A stretch of DNA of 64,000 nucleotides from Armillaria gallica (Eukaryota; Basidiomycota; Agaricomycetes; Agaricales; Physalacriaceae), in assembly GCA_037576215.1 (NCBI GenBank), contig JBANDB010000021.1, forward strand, positions 248,001 through 312,000, written 5' to 3'. The notes under the pieces are model-generated. The model worked only from the letters and a program-made list of their open reading frames with translations, was not told the origin of the DNA and made no database searches. Made by a program: the position numbers and the translations under genes. Each line of letters opens with the position of its first letter. Positions within the stretch are counted from its first letter, which is position 1. Positions 11,656 through 22,675 of the stretch are shown here, one piece after another.

Positions 11656-13454
11656 TCATGCCGTATCGGTACTTCCTTCTACTATATCCACAATGGGCCT
11701 TCCCTCCAGGCAAAATTCGACGATACTAGTCTCCCTTGTGTCCCAGACATGCACAAACTGCAATCCAGCCTCTTTTCCCAGTTGAAAAAAATGGTCCAGA
11801 CTATGCTCTTGACTATTGTACATGCACATCATGTCCAGATCCATGTTGTACTGAGTCATGTGCCCCGCGCCGTAGTTTGGTAACAAAGGCTCCGGTGCGA
11901 GCTTGACGCCAACTGACTCGGAGATATTCTTGTCTCTATATGTGTGTTGAATGATGTAGTCGGCTGTGACAACAATCAGGACCTGATTACTAAGGAGAAT
12001 AGAGCTTACAGATTAACAGGTGACTTTTCGTTGACATCACGCTCCCGACTCTCGTCAGGATCATTGCACATTCCTTGTCCGGCCAGTTATGTCTAGAAAC
12101 AATGGTAAGTGTCAAGCTTTTGTACATTTAAGGATGTGATTGACAATATATTTTTCAGCTTTGAACAACTGCGTCAGAAAGGCGAGCAATGAGCGTGAGG
12201 TGGTGTACTCACAAAATATACATCAGTCTTTGACTGGCGATTCTGAGAAGAAATCGATAACTTTGAATTGCACACGTCCATCCACAACAGCCGCTGGGCA
12301 TAGTTTCGGCCAAACTTCATTCTTCACCATTTCGATCTGTGATGGTAGATCTTGAAGCATAATGCGAAGGTTGGGATGAGCGTCAGCCAACTGCATGGAG
12401 ATGATGCCAATTCCTCCTCCGAGATCACATACAGTGGCGCCATCACTCAAAGAGCTCCATGGGAATGCATTGACAAGAACTGAAGTTTTGAGAAAGTCGC
12501 TCCATCCTTTCATGGCTGTCCCGAAGCGCGCGCCTTTCATAGCACCGATATCTGTTCCCTATTTCTCATGTAAACAAAAGACCCGTACCGGTGAAACGTG
12601 ACACGTACCACGACTTGATACCACTGGAATGCTGTGCCAGGGTACTTGCTCCAGGAGTTGAAAGGTGTCTGGACAGACGAATACGAATGTCCCCAATCCG
12701 AATCCTTCAATGTTTCGGTAAGCATAGATGCCGCTTTGTTCGATTCATCCGTGCTAATGCAAAGATAGATCCTGTTCGCGTTTTGCTCCTCCATTCAAGG
12801 ACAAGACTCACATAAGATCAGCGAAGGATGATACACCATTTGTGCTTAAGAGCATCATGCTGAGGCAGTTGTTTGCGAAGACATCGTGGTCAACTATAAT
12901 TTGTTATTGTCGAAAAACTGAGAAGCAGAGGGCCATGCACCTTCGCAGAAGCAATGCCTGCTTGCGAGGAGTCTCATGATTCTGCACAACTTGTGAGGTT
13001 CCGTGCCAGAGAGTGCACTGAGCTCGGAGATGTGAAGACCCTCGGGCTTATCGAGGTGATCAGCAATGTTGAAATTCACGACGACACGGATACATGCTGG
13101 TTCGAACATCTTGGGAGAAACATATCAGACCAGGTCTAATTGAGCTGGTAATACTTATGCCAAATACTCTCTGCCGGGGGGTTGATGGGTGAGTACCGGT
13201 CAATCCTAAGATGAACTCACACTGAGCATAGTGCGATTAGGACGAGCGACAAGAGTGCAGAGCTGTGCGCATGTGCCTTCTATTGTCTGGATGGCTTCTC
13301 TCATCTCCGTAGACAATACCTGATCGTCTAAGGGATGGGGAGTGGTGTTGTCCAATGTCGGGACGTCAGGTTTGGATGTCTTGGCGAAGGTATCCTCCAC
13401 AAATTTGGTGGCATTTGCGATGAGAGAAACAAGCTGGGAAAGTTGGGAAGGCAT
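11656..13454 (-). pseudogene. O-methyltransferase family 2, copy A (OMT-A), frameshifted
   Basis: Family-2 methyltransferases move a methyl group from S-adenosylmethionine to a hydroxyl of a small molecule. Exons inferred: 13221-13454, 13159-13170 (12 nt), 12941-13109, 12812-12893, 12609-12753, 12213-12558, 12145-12158 (14 nt), 12010-12092 and 11656-11963. The product starts MPSQLSQLVSLIANATKF. It shows a dimerisation and winged-helix half (LHISELSALSGTEPHKL), the SAM loop DLGGGIGIISMQLA and, after the second microexon, ILHNWPDKEC with the expected catalytic His. A 2-nt deletion near 12,224 (GACTGATG where copy C has GACTGTGATG) creates a TGA at 12223-12225 before the His exon. The 12-nt exon has AT in place of its GT donor (13157-13158). 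The original stop is also lost, which adds about 16 codons. It resembles sterigmatocystin-type OMTs by family knowledge. Confidence 0.88.
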
Positions 13455-15092
13455 ATCTGGGTGGGTAACTCTGTGACTTATCAGTGTGGCGGCTTATCAC
13501 TGTTGTGGTGCAGTCCCTATTTTTGTCCTCACTCTGAATGTGCTGCCATAGATCGTACCTTATGATGTGGAGTGTTGTGATGATACAAGGTCATTCTTTT
13601 AATCGGCATGGAGCACAACACAGACATGGATCGAAGTATTCTGCGAGGAAGCACAAGACTGCTTTGTCAAAACACAGAAGTCTAATGTTCCGATGTGCCT
13701 GGAACAGTGCGACACCTAGACTGTCGTCATGCAGCTCCCGTGGGACGTGAAAATGCTGCGCGTGAGCAGTGTCTTTGGAAGCGAAAGCGCTGACACGTTC
13801 CCAGCGGTTCTGGACAAGGTCTGACCCCAGAAGCTGAATGGATCCAGCCATCGACGCAGCATAATATCTACGAAGATGACAGACCATCCTTTCGAGTGGA
13901 TGTTGGACAGCCAAACGGGATACCGGAGAAGAGGATGAGGCTTTCTAGATGCAAGGAACCAGGATGGTAGTGCTTTATGAGGCGAGATTTTGGTGACAGA
14001 CGAACGTTACTCATTTTGGCATGGAAGACATGAGGGCTGAGAGGGAGAATCAGAGGGATTTTCAAATTCACTCTCCTGTTCCCTTCATCACATCCGTCGT
14101 TCACAGTTCGTGCGACGATATTTGACTAACCTTCTCGGACTCTACAATACCGATGCCGTAAAGCTTTCGTCTATACACACATCAAAGAACCCTCTGATTA
14201 CACACTCGCCCATCGATAAAACTGCTCATCACGTCTTTCAATGATGGCACAGCAAAGTGCTACAGGGCAGTCAATACTGGGAGGATGACGGTCTTGCGAT
14301 TTTAAAGACTGCAGGTATGTTTGTTTACTCTGCACTGCAGTCGCCATCTGATGCTCAGGTTCTTGTAGGTCATACCTAGTCAATGAGATGAGGACACCGG
14401 TGTGTCTCCTGACACTTTTCTTGCTCGAAATTACCTGCTGTATATATAATAGGCTTTCAGACATCTCTCCGCCGCATCGACCTTCAGCAAGAACTATGGT
14501 TCCATACTTATAGCTCCAGTCTTCGATCGCGGTGGCTCACCCCTCATTTTGACATCCAGACTCTGTAGGGTCATAGATCCCACTCGCGTGTCGATATCAG
14601 ATCAGATAGGCTTTCGAACTAAAAGTAAGCAATTTTGTTGACAATACTTTCCTGTCCGTCTAAAAAGTTACTCGCAAGGTCATCAGTATTGACAAAGCAA
14701 CGGGATCTTGAAAAGACTTTGAGTTCCATAGAGCTGCAAGTGATGATGACCATCAGAGGTAGAGGCCTCGTCTGTCAGTGGAGAAGTGATACGTCATCTC
14801 TATGGTGTTGTGTGTGCAACACAACACACACAACACATCATCTCTATGGTCCTGTATGTCAACACTGTCACGTCGTAAGCCTGTGGGTGATCTATTTGTA
14901 TTTAAGATGCCGGAGTCCTTATTCTAAGTTTCTGGACTCCAGCTATTCCTCGTACAGCCTTCAGCCATGAAATTCGGCATGTTTTATTGCTAGTAGTAAA
15001 CATTCTATGAACTAGAATGATACAAGCCAGTTTTACAACCTCAGTCAAGGATGGGAGTCTTCTGATACACGCCGTTGCTGAACTAAGCGACC
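13455..15092. other. Unassigned; one strong GT-repeat hairpin
   Basis: No domain-bearing frame was found. Frames on the - strand (13591-13914, 13868-14104, 14198-14464) are unassigned. A perfect 12-bp inverted repeat GTGTTGTGTGTG/CACACACAACAC with an 8-nt loop lies at 14805-14836, flanked by two copies of CATCTCTATGG. Confidence 0.4.
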
Positions 15093-18000
15093 TCATACTA
15101 AGCAAAACTCGACGATACCAGTCTCCCTAAGATCCCACACGCACACAAACTTCAACCCAGACCGCTTTCCCAATTCGATAAACTGGTCCAAGCAGTGTTC
15201 TTGACTGTTGAACACGCACATCATATCCAGGTCGATGTTGTATTGCCGTATACATCCAGCTCCATAATTCGGCAACAAAGGCTCTGGAGCAGGTTTCGAA
15301 CTTGAACCGGTCAAACTATCATTCTCTCAATGTGCATGTTGAAGGATATACTCATCTACAGGGATTCCGAGTCCTATGAATATAGGTTTCTTCGGTCTTT
15401 ATACCAACCTGGGATCCGATTTTTGATCGTCCAACACGGCATTTGCCGCCGCATTCTACTTGGCTTTGCCATGGGAACATTTTGGCAAGATTCATCAATT
15501 TCCTGGGATTCTTTTCCCTTTCTTATCACCGGCTTTTTTTCATCCGGTTTTCTTGATCACGAACCACCATCACCGTTGATGACGACGACGATTACTTCAA
15601 GACTATGCGGCAGTGCCAGCGAAGTATTCGAATTGACGGTGATTTGCAAGTAGTGCAAAAGGCCCTGTTTTCCTCGTCTTACACAAGACTCTTCCACCAT
15701 TTTGCCACATTTGACGTTACAAATTGACAGTACTTATCCGTGAGGATGAGACGGGGGCCATGACGGCGGAGAGGCCGATGGTTGTGGTAATAGGATGATG
15801 TAGAGGTGTGTCTGTATACGCTTTTTGTGTGATCCATGGCTGACGATATGTCTCTGTAGCTTATGCAGGCACCAGACGCCGCCATCAACCATGGCTCTAA
15901 CATTCAAAAATGACGAATGTCATAGAGTTGGCAAGGAAACCGCTATGCTCAGGGACCTACTGCCAAGTGAAAAGGGGTGGGACATGGTTGTATTTTCTCG
16001 TGTGAAGGGAGAAGACAATTTATGGATGGACTCGATGAAGGCGGATGTTCATCGCAAATGATTTCGGTACTTCAGGGAACAGTTCAATGTGAGCAGCCGG
16101 GTTTTACATTACCTTTCCCCTTTGTTATCTGACAGGCTACAGCACGATGGCTTCCTCCGAATTCAACATGCTTCCTTGCTTGTTCTGTGTCGCATACTAC
16201 CTTGACGAGCACCAGAACAAACTTTCTACCATACCCTGAGCAGGGTATTTGTGCTTGATATTATCAATCGGTCTTCCAGCATCCTCAAATCCGCAAGGCC
16301 ACAGTTCAGCATTCTCTGAAAGGTTTCGTCGGTCCGTAAGACACATGCAATGCCGATACCAGTGAGTCATGCTCAAGGCTTCATTCCAGACTTAGAATTT
16401 AAACCACCTTCCCCAAGATTTATCAACTTGCCGCAAGGTCATCATGGACGTTCCTCTATCCAAAGATGGCCCCACAGCGAACAATCGTCCCTCTTCGCTT
16501 CCCTGTCGCCGCTGCATCCCTCCTCACCGGTCCCTCTGTCGTATCCTCCATTCCCTTTTGTTCACGCCCCATCTCTATTCCTTGTGTCTTCCACGTCCTG
16601 CTTTACTTCTCAGGGAAAGACTTGCCCCACACAAGTCGAGGTTTTTGGTAGAGTCGGTCGGCGGCAAGGTAACTGGAGAGTTGCGTGCGCAAATTTGCAT
16701 CCCTTCGCATTGATAGAGTTGGACGTGACTGGTCAGCGAGGAAAAAGGTCTTTAGGCGGTGCGGGTGTACGGTAACGCGAGTTGAACCGTGCCGTTTTCG
16801 ACCATGGCCGCTGCTTAAGGTCGTTCTGCTTTGTAATCCACATCTGGCATCAGAACTCCTGTTGATGGCATCGTCATGGCTGCAGTTGTGATTGTTGCAT
16901 TGTACAGGGTAACATCAGTTTTCTATTGGATTCTGACCGCAGGATCTGCTGTTATTATGCGTGCTATAGCGGATCTGGTTGCCACTCACAAACAGGTGAG
17001 TTTGCAGTATATATTGCAGGTGCTGCTGTTTTGAGTACTTGTGGCATTCAGATTAATTCTTACTGGCACATGAAGTTCATAATCTGGCTCGTAGCCATGA
17101 TTGTCATAATATTTTTATCTATCGAAGATGGTATTTATCCCGTGGTCCTACCTGCTGAAACCCCACCGAGCGCTTTCCCTGGAGCGAACAGCGCTGGCAA
17201 TATCTTGATGCTAGGTGATGTCACAATGCCGGAGGCTGCGGCGTGACATACGGAAATTTTGTGGGTCCTCCGTTTTCCAATCTTTGCCAGTGTCTAATTC
17301 TCACAGTGCGCAGAAACATGGTAGTATTTTGTCCTTTTTGCTCGTCTTGCATTTCGATGTGTTACAAGGCATTTTCCTTTCCTCGTAGTGCTTCCCTACT
17401 AAAAATGCTGTGTCATCCCGCTTCTTCTCGCTTAGCTTGGCACCTGCTACTATTTATGACCACCATTTACGCTAATGTACCTTTCCTCTTCATTCTGTAT
17501 TTCCATGAAGCAAATTGGCCTTTACTTATTCTTGAACATCTCCGTGGTGAGCGTGACCAGCGTATCTTTCTTCTGGTTGGAAGAATTCTAACTCGCAGAA
17601 CCGGGGACGGAGGAAGAGCACTAGACTGCCATGTGCCCTCTTACCTATATCTTTTCTGATTCCCCGTTTTCGGTTCTCTTCGCGATCTAATGCTGCGTAC
17701 TGAACGTTTTGTCTTGGCGACTTTTCACTGGCCCGTCGAGGTCCGGCATATACATATGACTCATGCGCTGCGACCATTCTTTTTCTTCCTCCACCTACAT
17801 CAGATTCCAGTATTTGGGTCGCCCGTGCTAAGGTAAATGCATTCGGTGCTGTTATGAGATGTCCTCTGGAAAGGAGTTCATGTCCGTTGTCGTCGGTTGA
17901 TAGACTCTCTTATGCCCTCGACTTCAGCTGGACTATTAGGGCAGAGATATCCACTCCATTCGAACAAGGAGGTGGGAGAGGAACTGTCAGCGATTTTAAC

Positions 18001-19577
18001 TTTTACATGAGGTAAACAATTTCTTGGTACGTCCTTGAAGAGCATAGGACTCGGATCCTGCCACTCAAATGAGATGGCCATCAAATGCTAGTATTTAGAT
18101 CGCGACGGATAAAGAAGAGAGAGACCTACGAATCAACAAGCAACTACCCAGGCCCATGGCGTTCCTCACGCCGCTCAAAATTATCGTGCACTCTCTATCC
18201 GGCCAGTCGTGCCTAAAGAGCAGAAGTAAGTATTGCAACTCCTCCCAAAAAACATGACTAACAGGATGTGTTTCAGCTACAGAAAATATCGCCATGAGAA
18301 GTAGATCTTTAGTGCAGGGTCAACTACTCACATAGTACACATCGCAGCTGTTGACGGGGGATTCGACAAGGAAATCTATGGCCTTAAATTCTACGCGTCC
18401 AGTTTCGATCGCAGCTGGACATAACTCTGGCCAAACTTCATTCTTTGCGCTCTGAACTTGGGCTGGTAGATCCTGAAGCACGATTCTCAGATTGGGATGG
18501 GCTTCCGCCAGCTGCATGGAGATGACACCGATACCGCCTCCGACATCACAGACGGTGGCGCCATCGCGTAGTGTCGACCACGGGTATTCGTCAACGACGG
18601 CGGATGCTTCTGTGACGGCAGTCCATCCTTTCATCGCCAACTTGAAACAGGTGCCTCTTGCAGCTCCCTATGAGTCCTCGGTTAGATTATAGAACAGTGC
18701 CAGAAGATTTGAATGTGTCACGTACTTCATCTTGATACCATGAGAAGAACGTGCCGGGGTACTTGCTCCAGGAGTTGAATGGCGTGTGAACGGGCGAATA
18801 CGAGTGGCCCCAATTCGGGTCCTGCAAGTTCTCGGTGAGCACGGAAGCTGCTTTGTTGACTTCGTCTGAACTAACTTGCGAAATTATTCGTGTCTACTTC
18901 GTTGTCGAACAAGAAACTCACATAGACGCAACAAAATCTGATATGCTATTCGTCTTCACAAGCATCATACTGAGATGGTTGTTTGCAAAGACATCTCGGT
19001 CGACTGCAGGTCGAGTGTAAGAAACAAAGACAGATTAAAACACCTTCAAATGCTTCACCTTCCCGGAAGCAATGCCTACTAGCGAGCAATCTCAAAATTC
19101 TCCCTAGCTTCTGTGGCTCGGCACCGGAGAGAGCACCCAATTCAGACACGTGGAGACCTTCAGGTCTGTCGAGGAGATGGTCGGCGATATTGAAAGCGAC
19201 GGCGACGCGCATACAAGCTGGTTCGAACATCTTGAGGAAGAAGACATGAGGACACAGGGGGTCGTGTTTTATTCGCGTACTCACCCCGAACACTCTCTGT
19301 TGGTGCCATATAAAGTCAGTGCAATCCTATTGATTCCCGAACAAAAACTGACATCGAGCATGGTATGATTAGGGCGCGCGACGAGGGCGCAGAGCTGCGC
19401 ACACGCGCCCTCTATTGTCTGTATAGCCTCCATCATCCTCATGGACGATAGCCGGTCGTCCAAAGGGTGGGGACGTGTGTCGTCCAATGATGGGACGTCA
19501 GGAACAGAGCTCTGGGCGAAATCCTCCTCCACAACCCTGGTGGCATTTGCGATGAGAGAGACGAGCTCGGAAAGCAT
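15093..19577 (-). pseudogene. O-methyltransferase family 2, copy B (OMT-B), last intron 2.8 kb and stop in last exon
   Basis: This has the same nine-exon plan as OMT-A: 19353-19577, 19285-19296 (12 nt), 19059-19230, 18922-19003, 18726-18874, 18332-18667, 18262-18275 (14 nt), 18130-18212 and 15093-15355. Exons 1-8 are fully open. They give MLSELVSLIANATRVVEED, the SAM loop DVGGGIGVISMQLA and KHILHDWPDREC with the catalytic His. The last exon (PEPLLPNYGAGCIRQYNIDL onward) is not next to exon 8 but 2.77 kb further on. All other introns of this gene family are about 46-60 nt, so foreign DNA probably lies in intron 8. The last exon also has an in-frame TGA (15327-15329) where OMT-A has an arginine codon. 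A protein without the last exon would keep the SAM site and His but lose about 85 residues. Confidence 0.85.
15356..18129. mobile_element. Probable insertion within the last intron of OMT-B
   Basis: This 2,774-nt stretch replaces an intron that is about 46 nt in OMT-A. Near its two edges an inverted word is present: GATTCCGAGTCCTATG reading inward at 15362-15377, and GATCCGAGTCCTATG reading inward from the right at about 18,044-18,058. These may be terminal repeats of an inserted element. No target duplication is evident, and no transposase was recognised. Hydrophobic + strand frames at 16926-17246 and 17243-17659 and a frame at 16350-16775 have no domain I know. Confidence 0.45.
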
Positions 19578-20401
19578 GGTCGGATACTAACTGGAATCTT
19601 GCGAAGACCTTTATATTGTCGGGGCGTTTGGAACGTTTAGAAGACCGTCAGCTTATGTGTGCAATTCAGCACGAGGAAGAGACTTACGTTTTAAACGCGA
19701 CTAAGAGTTCTATGAAGCAGCAAACAATGTACGTGAGGTTTCGAGAACCGTCCTCCTGTGCATGAAAACTTTAACAAGGACAGGGAAGACGAAATATACA
19801 TATAAACAACAATCAGCAGGAGTTCCCGAAGACCATACATATTTGGCAGTACGAAGGAGAGCACCATTTGCAGGCGAATGCCATTCTCGGACTGCATATA
19901 CAAGCCAGAAGCACAAGCTGCGATTTGGAAGCTTTACGTGTCGTGGCATTAGTAACTCTACATTCATCCACGCTTGACTTTACATGTATAACTTTCCTCG
20001 TCCCAATAGTGACGAATTCAAAGCTTCAGAGCTTCAGCTTCAGCACCAGCCCTAGCGACAACTCAATCTTGCCATGGTCAGGCTGTTCCCCCATGATGCA
20101 TCAATATTTTGTGACCATCGCCATTCGGTTAGGCTGATAAGTGAGTACGCTTTGCGAGCATCGGTGGGACGCGTGTGTATTTCGGGTTGTTTTGTCACTG
20201 TATTCAGTCTGGCGGGAGCGTCAATGACAAATGATCCATGGTCCGAATATACAGGGAAATCACCAAGTACGTCACATTTAATTACCGTCCTATGCCCGTA
20301 AATCGTGAGTGATACCAAAAGTCGTAAGGGAATGCATAAAGCGGGTCGATGGAAGTAAATAACTAGAGAGATTGCACGTGTACGAGAAGCGGCTTGCTCG
20401 C
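19578..20401. other. Unassigned spacer between OMT-B and sesquiterpene synthase copy 2
   Basis: The 5' end of OMT-B and the 3' end of the synthase border this 0.8-kb stretch. Overlapping frames of up to 89 codons on both strands lack any recognisable motif. The relic coding tail of the synthase (see the next entry) occupies about 20,363-20,401. Confidence 0.45.
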
Positions 20402-21668
20402 CTACAGCCGTTTGGGCATGAGAGTAATCATCCTATGCTGTTGAACGGCTCTGCCATTGGACCCAAAGTACCTCTCACCTTCGAAATTCCAGCATTCGTT
20501 GCCACGGACCCAGTTTGCAATACCGTGCAGGTAGTGAGATGCAATGGCATCGATCTCAGGTCCCCACGACGGTATCTCCGTCCATAACGTCAGAAAATTG
20601 TTCCTTGTTAACCGATAAAGGTCTTCCACCCACGAGAGTGCGTCGTGAAGGTCACATTTCAGCTCGTTCATGACGCAAACAAGAATATTATGGGGACACT
20701 CTTCTAACGCCTGTTCTTTATTGTAAGAAGCCAGATCCTATGAAATCTCTGTGTGAGCGCTGCTGATGGACGAGAGGCTAGAAAAGCCTTACATTATCCA
20801 GGATCATTAGATCACGACCCATACCTCTCAGAGCAATGACAGTTGGGTGGTTGAATACCTCGTCAGGCATATCATAACTGAGCTCTACCATGGCATGCAC
20901 CATGTAGATACCGATGTTCCAACGACGGTTATCAAAGTAATCTTCGACATTCCGAATACGACGGTGATGTCGATCCTCTGCTTCTTGGACCAAAGCATCC
21001 ACGTAATGTGAGAGGCTTTCCACGAAGTGCTTCTGAGAGGTAGTGCTAGCTGATTTCACACCAAGGGCCCAGAATCTGTCGTCGCTAATCAGAATAAGCC
21101 TGATGCACAAGCAAGAATAACTGTACTCCTGTGCAATGACCCCAAGAACCACCTCGTCACTAGGCCGGGATTTGATAGGGTCTCTCACCGCATCCATGAC
21201 AACATCTGCATATCGACGGACAACTTCAGGAGGGGCGTTGTCTGTGTAATCATCGAAAGCGAACAGTAGATGCATCAGATCGCATACGGTGCGAAGGTGT
21301 TCTAAGAAGGGATTATTACAAGCAAACGGACCAGAAATCAAGCTGCGTACCTTTTGTTGCTGTCGGGCACCCTAGAGAAGCCAATAAACCTTGGAGCCGA
21401 TATTGATATCCACAACACATTGCGACTATAGAGGAAATATCGTACTGGAGTCACAGCATTCAAACACTCTGTAAATACCAATGAGCAGAGCAAAAAGGCA
21501 GCGGCTCGGAGCCTACCGTTGAGCTTCTGGCACAAATGCATTCAATGTCCGAAACCAAGCATCCGACGCAGCCTTGACTTCCTCGTGATGAGGATTGACT
21601 TTGCGAGGCCATGGCCAGTACATGAGAGTATCGGGAATGCGGAACACGACTTCAGATTGAGTGTCCAT
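20402..21668 (-). CDS. Sesquiterpene synthase (protoilludene-synthase-like clade), copy 2, intact
   Basis: This is a class I terpene synthase that should ionise and cyclise farnesyl diphosphate, using Mg2+. Six exons: 21517-21668, 21446-21468, 21351-21389, 21127-21301, 20793-21075 and 20402-20737, giving 335 residues without internal stops. All five introns are GT-AG and 48-56 nt, at the same positions as in copy 1. It opens MDTQSEVVFRIPDTLMYWPW. The Asp-rich motif is DDYTD (88-92), the NSE triad is NDLASYNKE (224-232, spanning the last intron), and the RY pair is at 313-314. Relative to copy 1 the reading ends 13 codons early at CTG-TAG (TAG where copy 1 has TCG). The relic tail is still readable behind it (ASKPLLVHVQSL). 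The lost tail lies after the RY motif, so activity may remain. The exact product cannot be told from sequence. Confidence 0.9.
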
Positions 21669-22284
21669 GCTGCTAAGGAAAGATGAAGTCTCTGTAACCG
21701 TAAGTCGTGAGATTTTCTGAGCTTTTATGCATTTACAATCGCGGGGATGGGATCGCGCGGTTTCCTGAATGAACAGGTTGCTATGCACGTTTCGAGAACC
21801 GCCCCAAGAATTGCAGTTTTGGTCGGTGTCTAATCATGAGCGCCCGGTATTCTAGGATGAAATGTGGCCTAGTCCACAAGCGTGATTGTATTAGGACAGA
21901 CACCTTGAGTAATTTCATACAGTTCCTTCGCGACAAAGTGATATGACGAACGTGTGAAAGAGCGCTCGCTCAGGGCAACTGAATCTCTCTAGAAGTTGAA
22001 TTGAACATGAGCCTGTACGCTGCGGAGGCTGATGCATATTTCAATACCGTAAAACGGGACCCTTAAAAGGTTTCAATTTCAGCTTCCATTTTTAGGCCTT
22101 TGTTTTGCGCGCTGTAAAACGAGAAGGGAACGTAAGTCCATTGTTCTGTAGGGGGAAAGGTTTTTCATACCGTTTTATTGATAGTCTTTCAGGACTGAGA
22201 AAGGCTTCGTTAGATGAAACCTTTTTAGGACTTCATTTTTGACCAGTTAAAATGTACTGGCCTCCACTGTGAATGGTCATCGGG
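21669..22284. other. Upstream region of synthase copy 2
   Basis: About 0.6 kb with no supported gene. It should contain the promoter of the intact - strand sesquiterpene synthase, but I see no convincing TATA or binding motif to mark. Confidence 0.35.
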
Positions 22285-22675
22285 ATGAAGTCTGAGTTGA
22301 CACGATACTCGTTATATTTCATGAGTTACTCACAGATAAACGAAATCCTCTCAGATGAGGAGGGTAGCAAACACAGGCCACTCAACGCATAAGCTTGGTA
22401 TGCTCGTCTCATACGCTGCGATAGCCAGGATCTGGAGGATGGTGTTACGTTGATGCTAACGCTGTGATGGATAGTTCATTATTAGCAGCTACAGGATAAC
22501 AGATCTATAAATAACATCACACACTTCAAATATGATGCTGAGAAATTTCCTTGCAGACTGGAACCATTCTAACTTTGGTCGTCAAGTGAATTCAATTCAT
22601 GGGCGCATTCCTCAGCTTTAAGCTCACTTCACTTTCTACCGAACACTCTTGTATGTCCGGCCTTCAATAAGGTGA
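22285..22675 (+). repeat. Inverted-repeat arm 1 with relic first exon
   Basis: This segment matches 25,630-25,990 in reverse complement over nearly 400 bp with moderate divergence. It includes a TATA-like TCTATAAATAAC followed by ATGATG and the reading MMLRNFLADWNHSNFGRQVN. In this arm the reading hits TAA where the other arm has CAA, and it keeps CGA where the other arm has TGA. This suggests two diverged copies of the same promoter plus first exon, each independently broken. I do not recognise the protein. The arms point toward each other. Confidence 0.7.

Noticed and set aside
16926..17659. Membrane protein gene inside the OMT-B intron
   Set aside because: The hydrophobic stretches do not form a consistent series of exons, and no family pattern was recognised.
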